Shown piece by piece: positions 33,183 to 41,060 of a stretch of DNA of 55,132 nt. How positions within the stretch are numbered: position 1 is the first letter of the stretch; each line of letters begins with the position of its first letter. Origin of the DNA: a virus; IMG/VR virus record IMGVR_UViG_3300043427_002441, positions 1 through 55,132 of that record; one strand, given 5' to 3'. The notes under the pieces are model-generated. The model searched no databases and was not told the origin of the DNA. It saw only the letters and a program-made list of their open reading frames with translations. A program made the translations under genes and the position numbers.

Positions 33183-33218
33183 CTAAATACCTATTATGAG
33201 AAGATTGTAATTATTTAG
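33183..33218. promoter_or_regulatory. divergent late promoter pair (two inverted CTAAATA)
   Basis: CTAAATA on the plus strand (33183-33189) faces gp4 and CTAAATA on the minus strand (33212-33218) faces gp54. The whole gap is 37 bp, so the motif pair is the only obvious signal for two opposite operons. Confidence 0.65.
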
Positions 33219-33656
33219 ATGTCATACAAGGGAAAATACTCACCTTCATTTCCAAAAAAATATAAGGGAGATCCTACGAATATAATTTATCGTTCTTTAT
33301 GGGAACGTAAATTTATGAAATATTGTGACTTAAATGAAAATATCTTAGAATGGGGAAGTGAAGAAATTGCACTACCTTATATTTCCCCAGTTGATAATAG
33401 AGTTCATAGATATTTTCCAGATTTTTATATCAAAGTCAAAGAAAGCACCGGTCAAATTAAAAAATATATTATTGAAATCAAACCCAAAAAACAAACAATT
33501 GAACCAAAAGTTCAAAAGAAAAAAACAAGAGGATATATTTTTGAAGTTGTAGAGTATGCAAAAAATCAAGCAAAATGGAAAGCTGCAAAAGAATTTTGCA
33601 AAGATAGAATGTGGGAATTTAAAGTTCTAACAGAAGAAGACTTAGGTATCAAATAA
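33219..33656 (+). CDS. 4: head completion protein gp4
   Basis: A 145-residue protein very close to T4 gp4 (also called 50/65): FPKKYKGDPTNIIYRSLWERK, SEEIALPYISPVDNRVHRYF, PDFYIKVKE, IIEIKPKKQT, AKWKAAKEFCKDR, ending LTEEDLGIK. The E...D...E-x-K arrangement also looks like a PD-(D/E)xK nuclease-type core. gp4 seals the filled head before tail joining. First gene of the rightward block; its stop overlaps the next start by one base. Confidence 0.95.
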   Translation: MSYKGKYSPSFPKKYKGDPTNIIYRSLWERKFMKYCDLNENILEWGSEEIALPYISPVDNRVHRYFPDFYIKVKESTGQIKKYIIEIKPKKQTIEPKVQKKKTRGYIFEVVEYAKNQAKWKAAKEFCKDRMWEFKVLTEEDLGIK

Positions 33657-34060
33657 TGCCAAGAAAAACTCTAAGACAAAGATCACAAAAAATAACAAGT
33701 GAAACAAATGAGTTTAATAGAGTTCGTGAGATTTTAAAAAATTTAATTGGAACTGAAGACCCAGATGATTTAATGCTAGAACTATTGAATGTATTGGAGG
33801 AAGGAAGTAAATCAGTAATACCCGGCAACTATTATACCTTTATCTACAATCCAAAGACTCCTCTTATTCAATATGATCAAAATCCTTTAGTAGCAGTGAC
33901 AAATTTATACAATTGGGGATTTAGAGGAATTAATCTACATTGGGGCAGTGTAAGGCAATACACTTGGGAAGAAATACCTGGCGGAGTATATAAAATAAGA
34001 CCAGAAGAATTAGATGATGTTAGAAGTATTCCATATGCAAAAATTCGACTAAATACTTAA
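33656..34060 (+). CDS. conserved virion-region hypothetical protein (134 aa)
   Basis: The basic N-terminus (MPRKTLRQRSQKITSETNEF) is followed by helix, then a distinctive segment (IPGNYYTFIYNPKTPLIQYD, NLYNWGFRGINLHWGSVRQY, TWEEIPGGVYKI). It lies between gp4 and gp48 and overlaps gp4 by one base, so a structural or assembly role is likely. I do not recognise a T4 counterpart; conservation in this position among cyanophages is my expectation, not something shown here. Confidence 0.7.
   Translation: MPRKTLRQRSQKITSETNEFNRVREILKNLIGTEDPDDLMLELLNVLEEGSKSVIPGNYYTFIYNPKTPLIQYDQNPLVAVTNLYNWGFRGINLHWGSVRQYTWEEIPGGVYKIRPEELDDVRSIPYAKIRLNT
34049..34055 (+). promoter_or_regulatory. late promoter motif CTAAATA before gp48
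   Basis: Plus-strand CTAAATA overlaps the last codons of the preceding gene, 19 bp before the gp48 ATG. Confidence 0.5.
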
Positions 34061-34074
34061 AAAGTTCCTAGAAG

Positions 34075-35124
34075 ATGGTCAACTCTTTAACTGGATTTAA
34101 ATTAGCACAATCTGGGGTTGATTTATCTTCAACTTCTGGGGGAGCACTTTCTCAAGCTACAGCAGCTGCATCCACTCCAACAGCATTTAATCCAAATTCA
34201 TCCTCGCAACAACCACAATCACCACAAAATAGAGCAGTAGGTTTAAAAACTCTCAGATATCCAAATAAAGCAATTAAAGAATCTGATGATTACTTAGAAA
34301 TAAAAATTGTAAGATATATTCCACCGGCACCAAATGCTTCAGGGAGCAATGTTACTTTTACAAGCAGCACACAACTTTTAAATCAAAGTGATAACTTAAA
34401 AAAACCTGAAGCGATTATTATCTTACCAATGCCACAAGATTTGCAAGATTCAAACTCTGTCGATTGGGGTGACAGTAGTTTAAATGCTATGGAAATGGCT
34501 GGAGTTAAGTCTGTTGGAGAAGGAATGCAAGAAGGAAATGTAGTTACTGGAGGTATTAAAACAATATCAGGACTAATGGATGCAGCAAAAGGACTTGGTT
34601 CATCTGGAAATGTACAAGACCTAGCACAAAGTTTCTTTTCTGCACAATTAGTGAATATGTTCGGTGGCAATGTTGACGCTTCATCTCTCTTGTCAAGATC
34701 AACTGGTCAAGTTCTAAATCCAAATATGGAACTCTTATTCAAAGGAGTTGGATTAAGAGAATTTTCATTTAATTTTGATTTTGTTCCTAAAGATCCTAAT
34801 GAGGCAGGTGTTGTAAAAGATATTATTAGAACGTTTAAAACTTCAATGGCACCAAGAAGTTCTGCCGGGGGTGGAAATGGACTATTCATTAGTGCTCCAA
34901 ACGTTTTTGTTTTGGAATATAAGTCTGGAGGAAGATCTCATCCATTTTTAAATAGATTTAAACCAATGGCAATGAAAGGTATGAGTGTCAACTATACAGG
35001 ATCTGGAACTTATGCAGTTTATAATGATTCCACTCCTATTCACATGAAACTTTCACTTAACTTTCAAGAACTTAATCCAATTTACTTTGAAGATTACCAA
35101 GGTGTAGGAGGAGTAGGATACTAA
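34075..35124 (+). CDS. 48: baseplate tail tube cap gp48
   Basis: A 349-residue protein, close to T4 gp48 length (364). Signature segments: LKTLRYPNKAIKESDDYLEI, PEAIIILPMPQDL, VLNPNMELLFKGVGLREFSF, FDFVPKDPNEAGVVKDIIRT, FKTSMAP, and HPFLNRFKPMAMKGMSVNY with NFQELNPIYFEDY near the end. gp48 and gp54 together start tail-tube growth on the baseplate. Starts with ATG; the stop overlaps gp53 by one base. The N-terminal ~60 residues are Ser/Ala/Gln-rich. Confidence 0.88.
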   Translation: MVNSLTGFKLAQSGVDLSSTSGGALSQATAAASTPTAFNPNSSSQQPQSPQNRAVGLKTLRYPNKAIKESDDYLEIKIVRYIPPAPNASGSNVTFTSSTQLLNQSDNLKKPEAIIILPMPQDLQDSNSVDWGDSSLNAMEMAGVKSVGEGMQEGNVVTGGIKTISGLMDAAKGLGSSGNVQDLAQSFFSAQLVNMFGGNVDASSLLSRSTGQVLNPNMELLFKGVGLREFSFNFDFVPKDPNEAGVVKDIIRTFKTSMAPRSSAGGGNGLFISAPNVFVLEYKSGGRSHPFLNRFKPMAMKGMSVNYTGSGTYAVYNDSTPIHMKLSLNFQELNPIYFEDYQGVGGVGY

Positions 35125-35786
35125 TGGGATACTTTAGAGAACTTCCAAATATTGAATATCAATCAACTTTACCAGATAGGAATGGTTCAGACTCTTACAT
35201 AAGAGTTAAAAACTTATTCAGAAGAGTTAAGTTACGTGAAGATTTACAAAACATCACGACTGTTTTTAACAAATACGCAATTCCAGACAATTACAGACCA
35301 GACTTAGTTGCAGAAGATCTTTACGGAAGAGCTGATTTAGATTGGGTTGTTTTATTATCGGCAAATATTATTAGCGTCAGAGACCAATGGCCACTCTCAA
35401 ACAGAGAATTATATAATTTTGTTGTTAATAAGTATGGTGTTGAAAATCTATCAGCAATAAAATTTTATGAGACTACCGAAGTTAAAGATTCCCAGGGAAG
35501 ATTAATTATTCCAGCTGGAAAAGTAGTAGATTCTCAATTTACAATTCCAAAACCAGATACAATGTATCAAGAACAAATTGAAATTTTAAATCCAGTCGTT
35601 GGAATTACTAATTATGAATATGAAACTAGAAAAAATGAAGAAAAAAGATTAATATATGTTCTTAAAAAGTCTTATTTACAACAATTCTTGAATGATATGA
35701 GAAAGATTATGAATTATGATCGTTCTTCTCAGTATGTAAATCCAACTCTAGTTCGTACAGAAAATACAAGAAACACATTACCATAA
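35124..35786 (+). CDS. 53: baseplate wedge subunit gp53
   Basis: A 220-residue protein with the gp53 pattern: YIRVKNLFRRVKLREDL, IPDNYRPDLVAEDLYGRADLD, WVVLLSANIISVRDQWPLSN, and C-terminal LKKSYLQQFLNDMRKIM. gp53 is the last wedge protein that lets wedges assemble around the hub in T4. It overlaps gp48 by one base and is followed by a strong bidirectional terminator. Confidence 0.85.
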   Translation: MGYFRELPNIEYQSTLPDRNGSDSYIRVKNLFRRVKLREDLQNITTVFNKYAIPDNYRPDLVAEDLYGRADLDWVVLLSANIISVRDQWPLSNRELYNFVVNKYGVENLSAIKFYETTEVKDSQGRLIIPAGKVVDSQFTIPKPDTMYQEQIEILNPVVGITNYEYETRKNEEKRLIYVLKKSYLQQFLNDMRKIMNYDRSSQYVNPTLVRTENTRNTLP

Positions 35787-35789
35787 TAA

Positions 35790-35814
35790 AAAGAGGGGAG
35801 TAATCCCCTCTTTA
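35790..35814. terminator. bidirectional terminator between gp53 and gp32
   Basis: A 10-bp stem AAAGAGGGGA/TCCCCTCTTT with a GTAA loop, flanked by A-rich and T-rich ends, lies in the 37-bp gap between convergent genes. Confidence 0.85.
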
Positions 35815-35823
35815 TGAACTAAA

Positions 35824-36747
35824 TCAGTCTTCTGCCAACTTTGCAAAGTAGGAGAGAGCATCGTCGTCCTCATCCTCTTCAACCGCAGCACGACGGGTGG
35901 GTTTCAGATTGTTGAGTTCGGAACGAAGGTCATCATCAAGTTCCTTATAAGAACCACGAGTATTGTCTTCCTCGTCAAGTTCTTCAGGGTCTTGATACTT
36001 AGGAGTTCCTTTCAGACCCAGAGTATAATCAAGACGCTTCTTGAGGTCTTCGTAAGACTTATATTCAGAAGGACTCAGATACTCAGCAAGAGAATACTGC
36101 TTTTTCCAGAGTGCTTCCAGAGCATCATCATCATCAAGAAGCGCACTAGCAGAAGCGAACTCGGAAGAATCATAGTTGCGATAACCGGCAACATTCTTTG
36201 CCTTCAGTTTGAAGTTGGCACCTTGCCAGAAATCAAACGGATCGATAGGAGTCTCATCTTCAAATTCAGGTTGCATCGCTTCGGAAATCTTATCAAAGAT
36301 TTTCTTGCCATACTTGAAGAGGAACACTTTTCCTTCATTCTCAGGATTGGCAGGGTCCTTTACCACATAGATGTTGGAAACATAAGTCAGTTTACGCTTT
36401 TGCTTGCGAGCAACTTCCTTATTAGCATCAACACCAGAATTCCAGAGACCAGAGTTGTGTTCACAAATCGGACACTTCTGATTCAGAGAGGTCAGGCAGT
36501 TGTCAATCAACCAACCACCAGGACCTTGGAAAGCATGGGAATAAACTTTCACAAACGGAAGGTCTTCACCTTCGGGTGCGGGCAGGAAACGGATTACGGC
36601 ATACCCATTGCCGCTTTTATCTACATCAAGTTTCCAGAGACGGTCATCAGCACTACCACTGGAACTATTCATTTTTTCAACTTCTTTCACCAGTTTTTCG
36701 GTGAGAGAGCCAAGTTTAGATTGTTTTTTAAGATCTGCAAAAGACAT
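35824..36747 (-). CDS. 32: single-stranded DNA-binding protein gp32
   Basis: A 307-residue gp32 homologue. Residues 6-14 (LKKQSKLGSL) resemble the N-terminal LAST motif for cooperative binding. Zinc ligands are H71, C84, C92 and C95 (AFQGPGGWLIDNC, KCPICEHN). The C-terminal tail is very acidic (DDDLRSELNNL, VEEDEDDDALSY) for contacts with replication partners. It coats ssDNA in replication and recombination. It has its own sigma70 promoter (36789-36817) and a terminator. GC content is higher than in neighbouring genes, perhaps for strong expression. Confidence 0.95.
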   Translation of the reverse strand: MSFADLKKQSKLGSLTEKLVKEVEKMNSSSGSADDRLWKLDVDKSGNGYAVIRFLPAPEGEDLPFVKVYSHAFQGPGGWLIDNCLTSLNQKCPICEHNSGLWNSGVDANKEVARKQKRKLTYVSNIYVVKDPANPENEGKVFLFKYGKKIFDKISEAMQPEFEDETPIDPFDFWQGANFKLKAKNVAGYRNYDSSEFASASALLDDDDALEALWKKQYSLAEYLSPSEYKSYEDLKKRLDYTLGLKGTPKYQDPEELDEEDNTRGSYKELDDDLRSELNNLKPTRRAAVEEDEDDDALSYFAKLAED

Positions 36748-36788
36748 TAGATACCTCGGATACGTTGGATACGGGGGATTACTTGGAT

Positions 36789-36817
36789 ATTATAGCAGGG
36801 ATGAACCTATTGGTCAA
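36789..36817 (-). promoter_or_regulatory. sigma70-type promoter for gp32
   Basis: Minus strand: TTGACC (36812-36817), 17-bp spacer, TATAAT (36789-36794), ending 41 bp before the gp32 ATG. The -35 lies inside the last codons of the upstream DUF1825 gene. Confidence 0.75.
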
Positions 36818-37139
36818 CAAACTGCTTTAAGGATTCGATTGTTTTGTTCATGCTACTAAACAAGATGCTCATATCAGTCTCTGGTGGGAATCCCATCAGA
36901 GCAACTGACTTACGAAGATTCTCTTTCATCTCAACCGCTTGCGGGTCATCAGAAAGAGAGAGTCGTGTATACATTATACGCTGCTTATCAAGAAGCACCT
37001 GTAGTTTTTCAATGTGCTCCAATTTTGTTTCACGGTCCATCATACCAAAACTGAGAATACTTCCGTATATCTCTTCTTGTAAGTTGTTAATTTCTCTCAA
37101 TTCTTCCTGAATAATATCAGAATCAAAAAAGTTACTCAT
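36807..37139 (-). CDS. DUF1825 family protein (110 aa)
   Basis: Begins MSNFFDSDIIQEELREINNL and continues FGMMDRETKLEHIEKLQVLL, LSLSDDPQAVEMKENL, LMGFPPETDM. This matches the cyanobacterial DUF1825 pattern (FFDSEIVQ..., 'FDREGK', 'RLELSEDP...'). It is all helical. Its slot between gp59 and gp32 is where T4 carries gp33 and dsbA, but gp33 is elsewhere here (38459-38719). A host-derived regulator is plausible. Function of the family is not known to me. The start overlaps the gp59 stop. Confidence 0.8.
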   Translation of the reverse strand: MSNFFDSDIIQEELREINNLQEEIYGSILSFGMMDRETKLEHIEKLQVLLDKQRIMYTRLSLSDDPQAVEMKENLRKSVALMGFPPETDMSILFSSMNKTIESLKQFVDQ

Positions 37140-37722
37140 TTACAATTTCCCTTAAAATTTTTTTAAAATAGGAGACATCAATATTTAGAAATGGATTATA
37201 CTTCTTAATTTTTAAACTGACGGTTTCCCACACTGGGTCTAAAAGTTTCATATCGAACTTATTCCCGAACAGGAATATTTTATCATATATTACTAAGGTT
37301 TCAAGAGAAATCTTCCCGCCCAGGAAACTTTTTAGAACGGGTGGATGACCTTTGGAGCAATTCAAGGCATCCTCTAATTTTATCTGAGAGAACAATTCGT
37401 TGCTTTGCTCTTTGAATAAGTAAGTCAAACTCTGCTGCCTTCTCATCCACTCTGCGTATGTTCTTTCTCCAGAATTGATAATTTCTCCAATCCATAAGTT
37501 CTGTGGGTTATCTGCCTCTACAAAATTTGATACTAAAAAATTTACGACTTCTTTATCAGAATACTTGCGACTAGTTTTCTCAAACCAGTATTTGTCCTTT
37601 CGTTTATTGAAAGAAGTCATACTAGCACGAGTCTTCGCACCGTACTTAAAGAAATCGTATTTTGGATTTGTAAAATGAGACTTTAACGAAAGATAATGTT
37701 GATATGTTTCAAATGGTGACAT
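37132..37722 (-). CDS. 59: loader of gp41 DNA helicase, gp59
   Basis: A 196-residue helical protein (T4 gp59 is 217) with family segments FETYQHYLSLKSHFTNPKYD, FKYGAKTRASMTSFNKRKDK, SRKYSDKEVVNFLVSNFVEA. gp59 loads the replicative helicase onto gp32-coated DNA, and its gene sits one gene upstream of gp32 as in T4. The ATG at 37722 is clear. Confidence 0.9.
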   Translation of the reverse strand: MSPFETYQHYLSLKSHFTNPKYDFFKYGAKTRASMTSFNKRKDKYWFEKTSRKYSDKEVVNFLVSNFVEADNPQNLWIGEIINSGERTYAEWMRRQQSLTYLFKEQSNELFSQIKLEDALNCSKGHPPVLKSFLGGKISLETLVIYDKIFLFGNKFDMKLLDPVWETVSLKIKKYNPFLNIDVSYFKKILREIVNE

Positions 37723-37738
37723 AATTAAAAATAAAGAG

Positions 37739-38431
37739 TTACTTTCCCCCGTATGCTTTATATCTGGTTCCTTCTGGATTAGACCATTTTCTTTGAGTAA
37801 ATTTACCTGTTGTTTTATTCAACTCACCTGATTTTCCTTTAAGTTTAGCAAGAACTCTCGTAGGTGAAGGAGTATCAAGAGATCCTTTTTTTGCAGCATA
37901 TGGTTTAGATGAATTCACTTGTGATGGAGATGATACTTTAGATCCTCCATAATCTCTGGCAATTCTAGAAACTGAACTTACATAAATGGGAGAAGTTGCA
38001 TACGCACCATGACTTACTTCTTTTGATCCAGGAATTCTTTGTCCTCCAGGTATCTGCAGTCTAGTTGCAGCATCTTCAACGTCTTTAGAACCTCTAGTTT
38101 TATAGCTCCACTTATTAATTCTATCAGCAATAGAAGAATCTAAACTATCATAATCCTTAAATTTTGCTGAAGTATTATATCTACCACTTGCACCATACTC
38201 AAAAGTACCTTTTGATGTTCCTTTTTCGTTTGAACTTGCTTTTTGTCCAAAATAATTCCAAGAACCACTTGGACTTTTACCCCAACCTGTTTCTAAGGCA
38301 CCTTGAGCAGCAATAAGATTAGATTCAACGTCAGTTGCTCCCTGTCTTTTTGCTCTTGTTTTTATGTCATTAAAAAACTGCTGCTCTCTGCTACTTTGAG
38401 CTTCTGAAACAAATTGACTATAAGGCTTCAT
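37739..38431 (-). CDS. glucosaminidase (GH73-like) with capsid-targeting-like N-terminus
   Basis: A 230-residue protein. Residues ~15-165 match the N-acetylglucosaminidase (GH73) fold: LIAAQGALETGWGKS with catalytic-type E47, WNYFGQKAS, YNTSAKFKDYDSLDSSIADR, and YVSSVSRIARDYGG. The C-terminal ~60 residues are basic and low-complexity. The first 11 residues, MKPYSQFVSEA, resemble the capsid-targeting peptide of T4 internal proteins (MKTYQEFIAEA). The enzyme may therefore be packaged in the head and injected, or act as an endolysin; no signal peptide or holin is nearby. A CATAAATA late promoter lies upstream. Confidence 0.8.
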   Translation of the reverse strand: MKPYSQFVSEAQSSREQQFFNDIKTRAKRQGATDVESNLIAAQGALETGWGKSPSGSWNYFGQKASSNEKGTSKGTFEYGASGRYNTSAKFKDYDSLDSSIADRINKWSYKTRGSKDVEDAATRLQIPGGQRIPGSKEVSHGAYATSPIYVSSVSRIARDYGGSKVSSPSQVNSSKPYAAKKGSLDTPSPTRVLAKLKGKSGELNKTTGKFTQRKWSNPEGTRYKAYGGK

Positions 38432-38450
38432 TATTTCAATACTTTTTAGG

Positions 38451-38458
38451 TATTTATG
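38451..38458 (-). promoter_or_regulatory. T4-type late promoter CATAAATA
   Basis: Minus-strand CATAAATA directly after the gp33 stop and 20 bp before the glucosaminidase ATG, supporting late expression of that enzyme. Confidence 0.65.
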
Positions 38459-38719
38459 TTACAGAGGAAGTTTTGCCCTAGAAGTTTTTTTCATAAAGTT
38501 AAGACGAGTTGCGTCCCACTTTAATCTTTCTTTCAAAGGTTTTGAAATTAGTTTCGTAACAGATTCTACTTCAAGACAGTTAATTTCACAATAGTGGCAA
38601 ATTGCATCAATATAATTCATTTTTTCAAGCGCCACAATACTCTCAATTTCCAAAGCGAATTTGGAAGGAGTTAAAAACTTGCTCTCTATTGCTTGTTCTA
38701 GTTCTTTATTTGGTTCCAT
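38459..38719 (-). CDS. 33: late transcription co-activator gp33
   Basis: An 86-residue acidic helical protein beginning MEPNKELEQAIESKFLTPSK. The segments FALEIESIVALEKMNYIDAI, CHYCEINCLEVESVTKLI and LNFMKKTSRAKLPL match the phage gp33 co-activator family. gp33 links RNA polymerase to the late sigma gp55 and the sliding clamp. The ATG at 38719 is preferred (GGAA five bases upstream, 14-base overlap with the nuclease gene). Earlier in-frame starts would put about 35 extra residues inside that gene. Confidence 0.8.
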   Translation of the reverse strand: MEPNKELEQAIESKFLTPSKFALEIESIVALEKMNYIDAICHYCEINCLEVESVTKLISKPLKERLKWDATRLNFMKKTSRAKLPL

Positions 38720-39386
38720 ACAGTTCCAGTCTATGTCTAACAAACTCTCTAATGTATTCGGTGAGTAGTTTGATGTACTTTGATTTGTCATATTCTTCAT
38801 AAACAACGGATTCTCCATTTTCACATGCCATAATGATTACAAGTTTTTTAACTGAAATACCAGTCAGTTCGTAGAGCATACAACCATATGCCATACACTG
38901 AACAAAATAATGTTCAATCCACTCTCGTGGTTTTGGTTTTTTAGATGTTTTAAAATCGATTATCGCTAGTTCGCCATCAAACTCGGCAATACAATCTACG
39001 GTTCCAGCTATTCCAAGAACTTTGCTGTATAAGGAACCTTCAAGAGCATGAATATTATTTATACGATTTAAATCCTTCTTCGCAATTTTAAATAAAAATT
39101 CTGACAGTGGTTGAACTTTCGGAAGATCCTCATTCTTCATATGATGCTCAACCAGAAGGTGCATATCAGTTCCACGACTGGTTGCCTGTCTGGTAATTTT
39201 GTCTGCCTGCTCTTCACCAACTCTTTTACGCCAGTCCGCAAAGAACTGGCGGTTTTTATGACTTGTAACAGAAGTAATTGATACAAGTTTCAGAAGTTGT
39301 TCTTCATCTGGAACTTTATAATATCGAATACCATCTATAGTTTCTCTCTCAAGAAGAGGGAGATTCAATTCAACATGTTTGAACAT
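38706..39386 (-). CDS. PD-(D/E)xK (RecB-like) exonuclease
   Basis: A 226-residue protein. Catalytic residues in order: H76 (RGTDMHLLVE), D131 in AGTVDCIAEFDG, D144-x-K146 in AIIDFKTSKKPK, then Q163-x2-Y in HYFVQCMAYGCML. This is the classic RecB/Cas4-type nuclease layout with motif QxxxY. It probably trims DNA ends in replication or host genome breakdown. It overlaps gp33 and abuts phoH, forming one operon from the promoter at 41400-41428. Confidence 0.85.
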   Translation of the reverse strand: MFKHVELNLPLLERETIDGIRYYKVPDEEQLLKLVSITSVTSHKNRQFFADWRKRVGEEQADKITRQATSRGTDMHLLVEHHMKNEDLPKVQPLSEFLFKIAKKDLNRINNIHALEGSLYSKVLGIAGTVDCIAEFDGELAIIDFKTSKKPKPREWIEHYFVQCMAYGCMLYELTGISVKKLVIIMACENGESVVYEEYDKSKYIKLLTEYIREFVRHRLELYGTK

Positions 39387-40144
39387 TAAAATCCTGCGTC
39401 GATTTTTGCTAAAATATATTCTTTGACAAGTCCAGAACGAACAATATCATCGACTCCAAACTCAATTATATCAAAAGAAGGCATTTTACGCAAGATGGAC
39501 ATAAAATCTATGATTCCATTTCTTTCATTTGTTTTCTGCAAGTCGGATTGAGTTGCATCCCCACAGAAACAGATTTTTGTATTTTCACCAACACGAGTAA
39601 TAATCGAATCTAATTCGTGGAAATTGAGGTTTTGAAATTCATCAACAATAATGATTGAATTATCAAGTGTAGTTCCACGAAGGAAAGAAGTACTCCAAAA
39701 CTTAATTGTTTCCTGTGCCTTCAAATTACCATAAAGCATTTCAAATTCAGAGTCCGTAGGCATCTGAAACATATACTTCACCATATTCTTATAAGGAATC
39801 TGGTAAATATCTGCTTTATCGTCATGTGTTCCAGGAAGAAAACCAATTTCTCTTGTAGCAACTAAGGAACGGACAATATAAACTCTCTCATAAGGAGTTC
39901 TTTCCTCAAGAACATCACAAAGAGCATTATAGAGAGTGATAAATGTTTTTCCTGTTCCAGCGCAACCATAAGCAACGATATGCTTTCCCTTACTATATGA
40001 ATTATAGAGTTTTTGTTGATTTTCAGTAAGTGGTTCAATATCAACCAAAAAATCACTACTTAGCGGTTTTTTACGCTTCATTTGCTTTGCAGTTAGACCA
40101 ACACCAATTGGTTGATCGACAGTACCTCTTTTTCTTCTTGCCAT
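39386..40144 (-). CDS. phoH: PhoH-like P-loop ATPase
   Basis: A 252-residue protein with Walker A GCAGTGKT (60-67), Walker B SIIIVDEFQNL (~155), sensor-like KICFCGDATQSDL, and the typical PhoH segment YIVRSLVATREIGFLPGT. This ATPase family is almost universal in T4-like cyanophages; its role, perhaps as an RNA helicase-like ATPase, is unsettled. The basic N-terminus (MARRKRG) fits nucleic-acid contact. The stop overlaps the nuclease start by one base. Confidence 0.93.
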   Translation of the reverse strand: MARRKRGTVDQPIGVGLTAKQMKRKKPLSSDFLVDIEPLTENQQKLYNSYSKGKHIVAYGCAGTGKTFITLYNALCDVLEERTPYERVYIVRSLVATREIGFLPGTHDDKADIYQIPYKNMVKYMFQMPTDSEFEMLYGNLKAQETIKFWSTSFLRGTTLDNSIIIVDEFQNLNFHELDSIITRVGENTKICFCGDATQSDLQKTNERNGIIDFMSILRKMPSFDIIEFGVDDIVRSGLVKEYILAKIDAGF

Positions 40145-40150
40145 AAGTGT

Positions 40151-40399
40151 TTAGATTTTTTTAACTTTTGAACCGGGCATTTTGGCGGCACGACCTAGGA
40201 CATCGTTCCAACCAGGATTTCTTGCAACCAGTTTATCTTTCCACTCACCAACTTCTCCTGGAGAAGGGCAAGTAGAAGGATCAGACCAATCACGAATCCA
40301 TTCGGGATTATCATTTTTCCACTGATCCCAGTCGTGGATGCTCATCTCCACTTCTTTCTGTTCACCAGTGACTTTATTCACTACGGGATAAGTTGCCAT
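40151..40399 (-). CDS. conserved cyanophage small protein (82 aa)
   Basis: Begins MATYPVVNKVTGEQKEVEMS. Trp-rich centre (HDWDQWKNDNPEWIRDWSD), then GEVGEWKDKLVARNPGWNDV and a C-terminal LGRAAKMPGSKVKKI. The last segment recalls the tail of FmdB-type small regulatory proteins, but the zinc ribbon is absent. It lies between thyX and phoH in the same direction, with a CTAAATA motif over the thyX stop upstream. Function unknown. Confidence 0.7.
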   Translation of the reverse strand: MATYPVVNKVTGEQKEVEMSIHDWDQWKNDNPEWIRDWSDPSTCPSPGEVGEWKDKLVARNPGWNDVLGRAAKMPGSKVKKI

Positions 40400-40421
40400 A
40401 AGTTACGAATTCAAGATAATT

Positions 40422-40428
40422 TATTTAG
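40422..40428 (-). promoter_or_regulatory. late promoter motif CTAAATA over thyX stop
   Basis: Minus-strand CTAAATA includes the thyX stop codon and lies about 22 bp before the next ATG at 40399. Confidence 0.45.
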
Positions 40429-41060
40429 ACCCATTCCAGGGCTTCTGCCACTGATGGAAATTGTTCGGTAAATACTTTCTTACATTCCAGAGCAATATCC
40501 ATGTGTTCTTTTTGAGTTCCGTTTGCCGAACGAAGATTAATGTAGTGAATCCAACTACGACAGGAACCACTCATATAGATGCGTGTAGGCGTTGCCAGGG
40601 GCAGTACAAACCTTGCACACTCCTTTGCCACTCCCTTTTCTAGGAGACGATTGTAGAGGTTCATGGATGCCTTAAAATGTGCTGCGATTTCTCCTTGCAA
40701 TCCAAGTTTCACATAATCACCAAGGTCATCAATAGAATTTTGGCGGTTCTTTGTATCCTGCCTACGCAAATCTGGAATAGGAATATGATCCATTAGAAGA
40801 TTCGTATCTGCATAACGTTGCGAAAATTCCTGGTATGTGAAAGACCTATGACGCAAAATTTGAGCAGCAATTCCTCTTGTAGTTTCAATCTCAAGAGTCA
40901 TAAAAGATTGTTCAAACACAGACCAATGATTATGCTTAATGCAATAACGCAATAGCCCTGCATAGTTCTCATTATCCTGGTTACTAGGATTAGACACTCT
41001 AGCAACGTATGCCATTGTCTGCTCTGCATCTGGAGTAATTGAAATAAGTTTTACTGTCAT
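40425..41060 (-). CDS. thyX: flavin-dependent thymidylate synthase ThyX
   Basis: A 211-residue ThyX with the signature R70-H-R-SFTYQEF-S80 (RHRx7S), SQRYAD, and the C-terminal substrate segment LPLATPTRIYMSGSCRSWIH. It methylates dUMP to dTMP using FAD, NADPH and methylene-tetrahydrofolate, supporting phage DNA synthesis. It overlaps the upstream small gene by four bases. Third gene of the early unit that starts at 41378. Confidence 0.96.
   Translation of the reverse strand: MTVKLISITPDAEQTMAYVARVSNPSNQDNENYAGLLRYCIKHNHWSVFEQSFMTLEIETTRGIAAQILRHRSFTYQEFSQRYADTNLLMDHIPIPDLRRQDTKNRQNSIDDLGDYVKLGLQGEIAAHFKASMNLYNRLLEKGVAKECARFVLPLATPTRIYMSGSCRSWIHYINLRSANGTQKEHMDIALECKKVFTEQFPSVAEALEWV

Noticed and set aside
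36807-37139. Calling the DUF1825 gene gp33 because of its position next to gp32
   Set aside because: Its sequence fits DUF1825, and a separate gene at 38459-38719 carries the gp33 co-activator pattern.
38720-38824. Longer gp33 start giving 121 residues
   Set aside because: The extra 35 residues lie wholly inside the nuclease gene, while the ATG at 38719 has a Shine-Dalgarno and gives a typical gp33 length.
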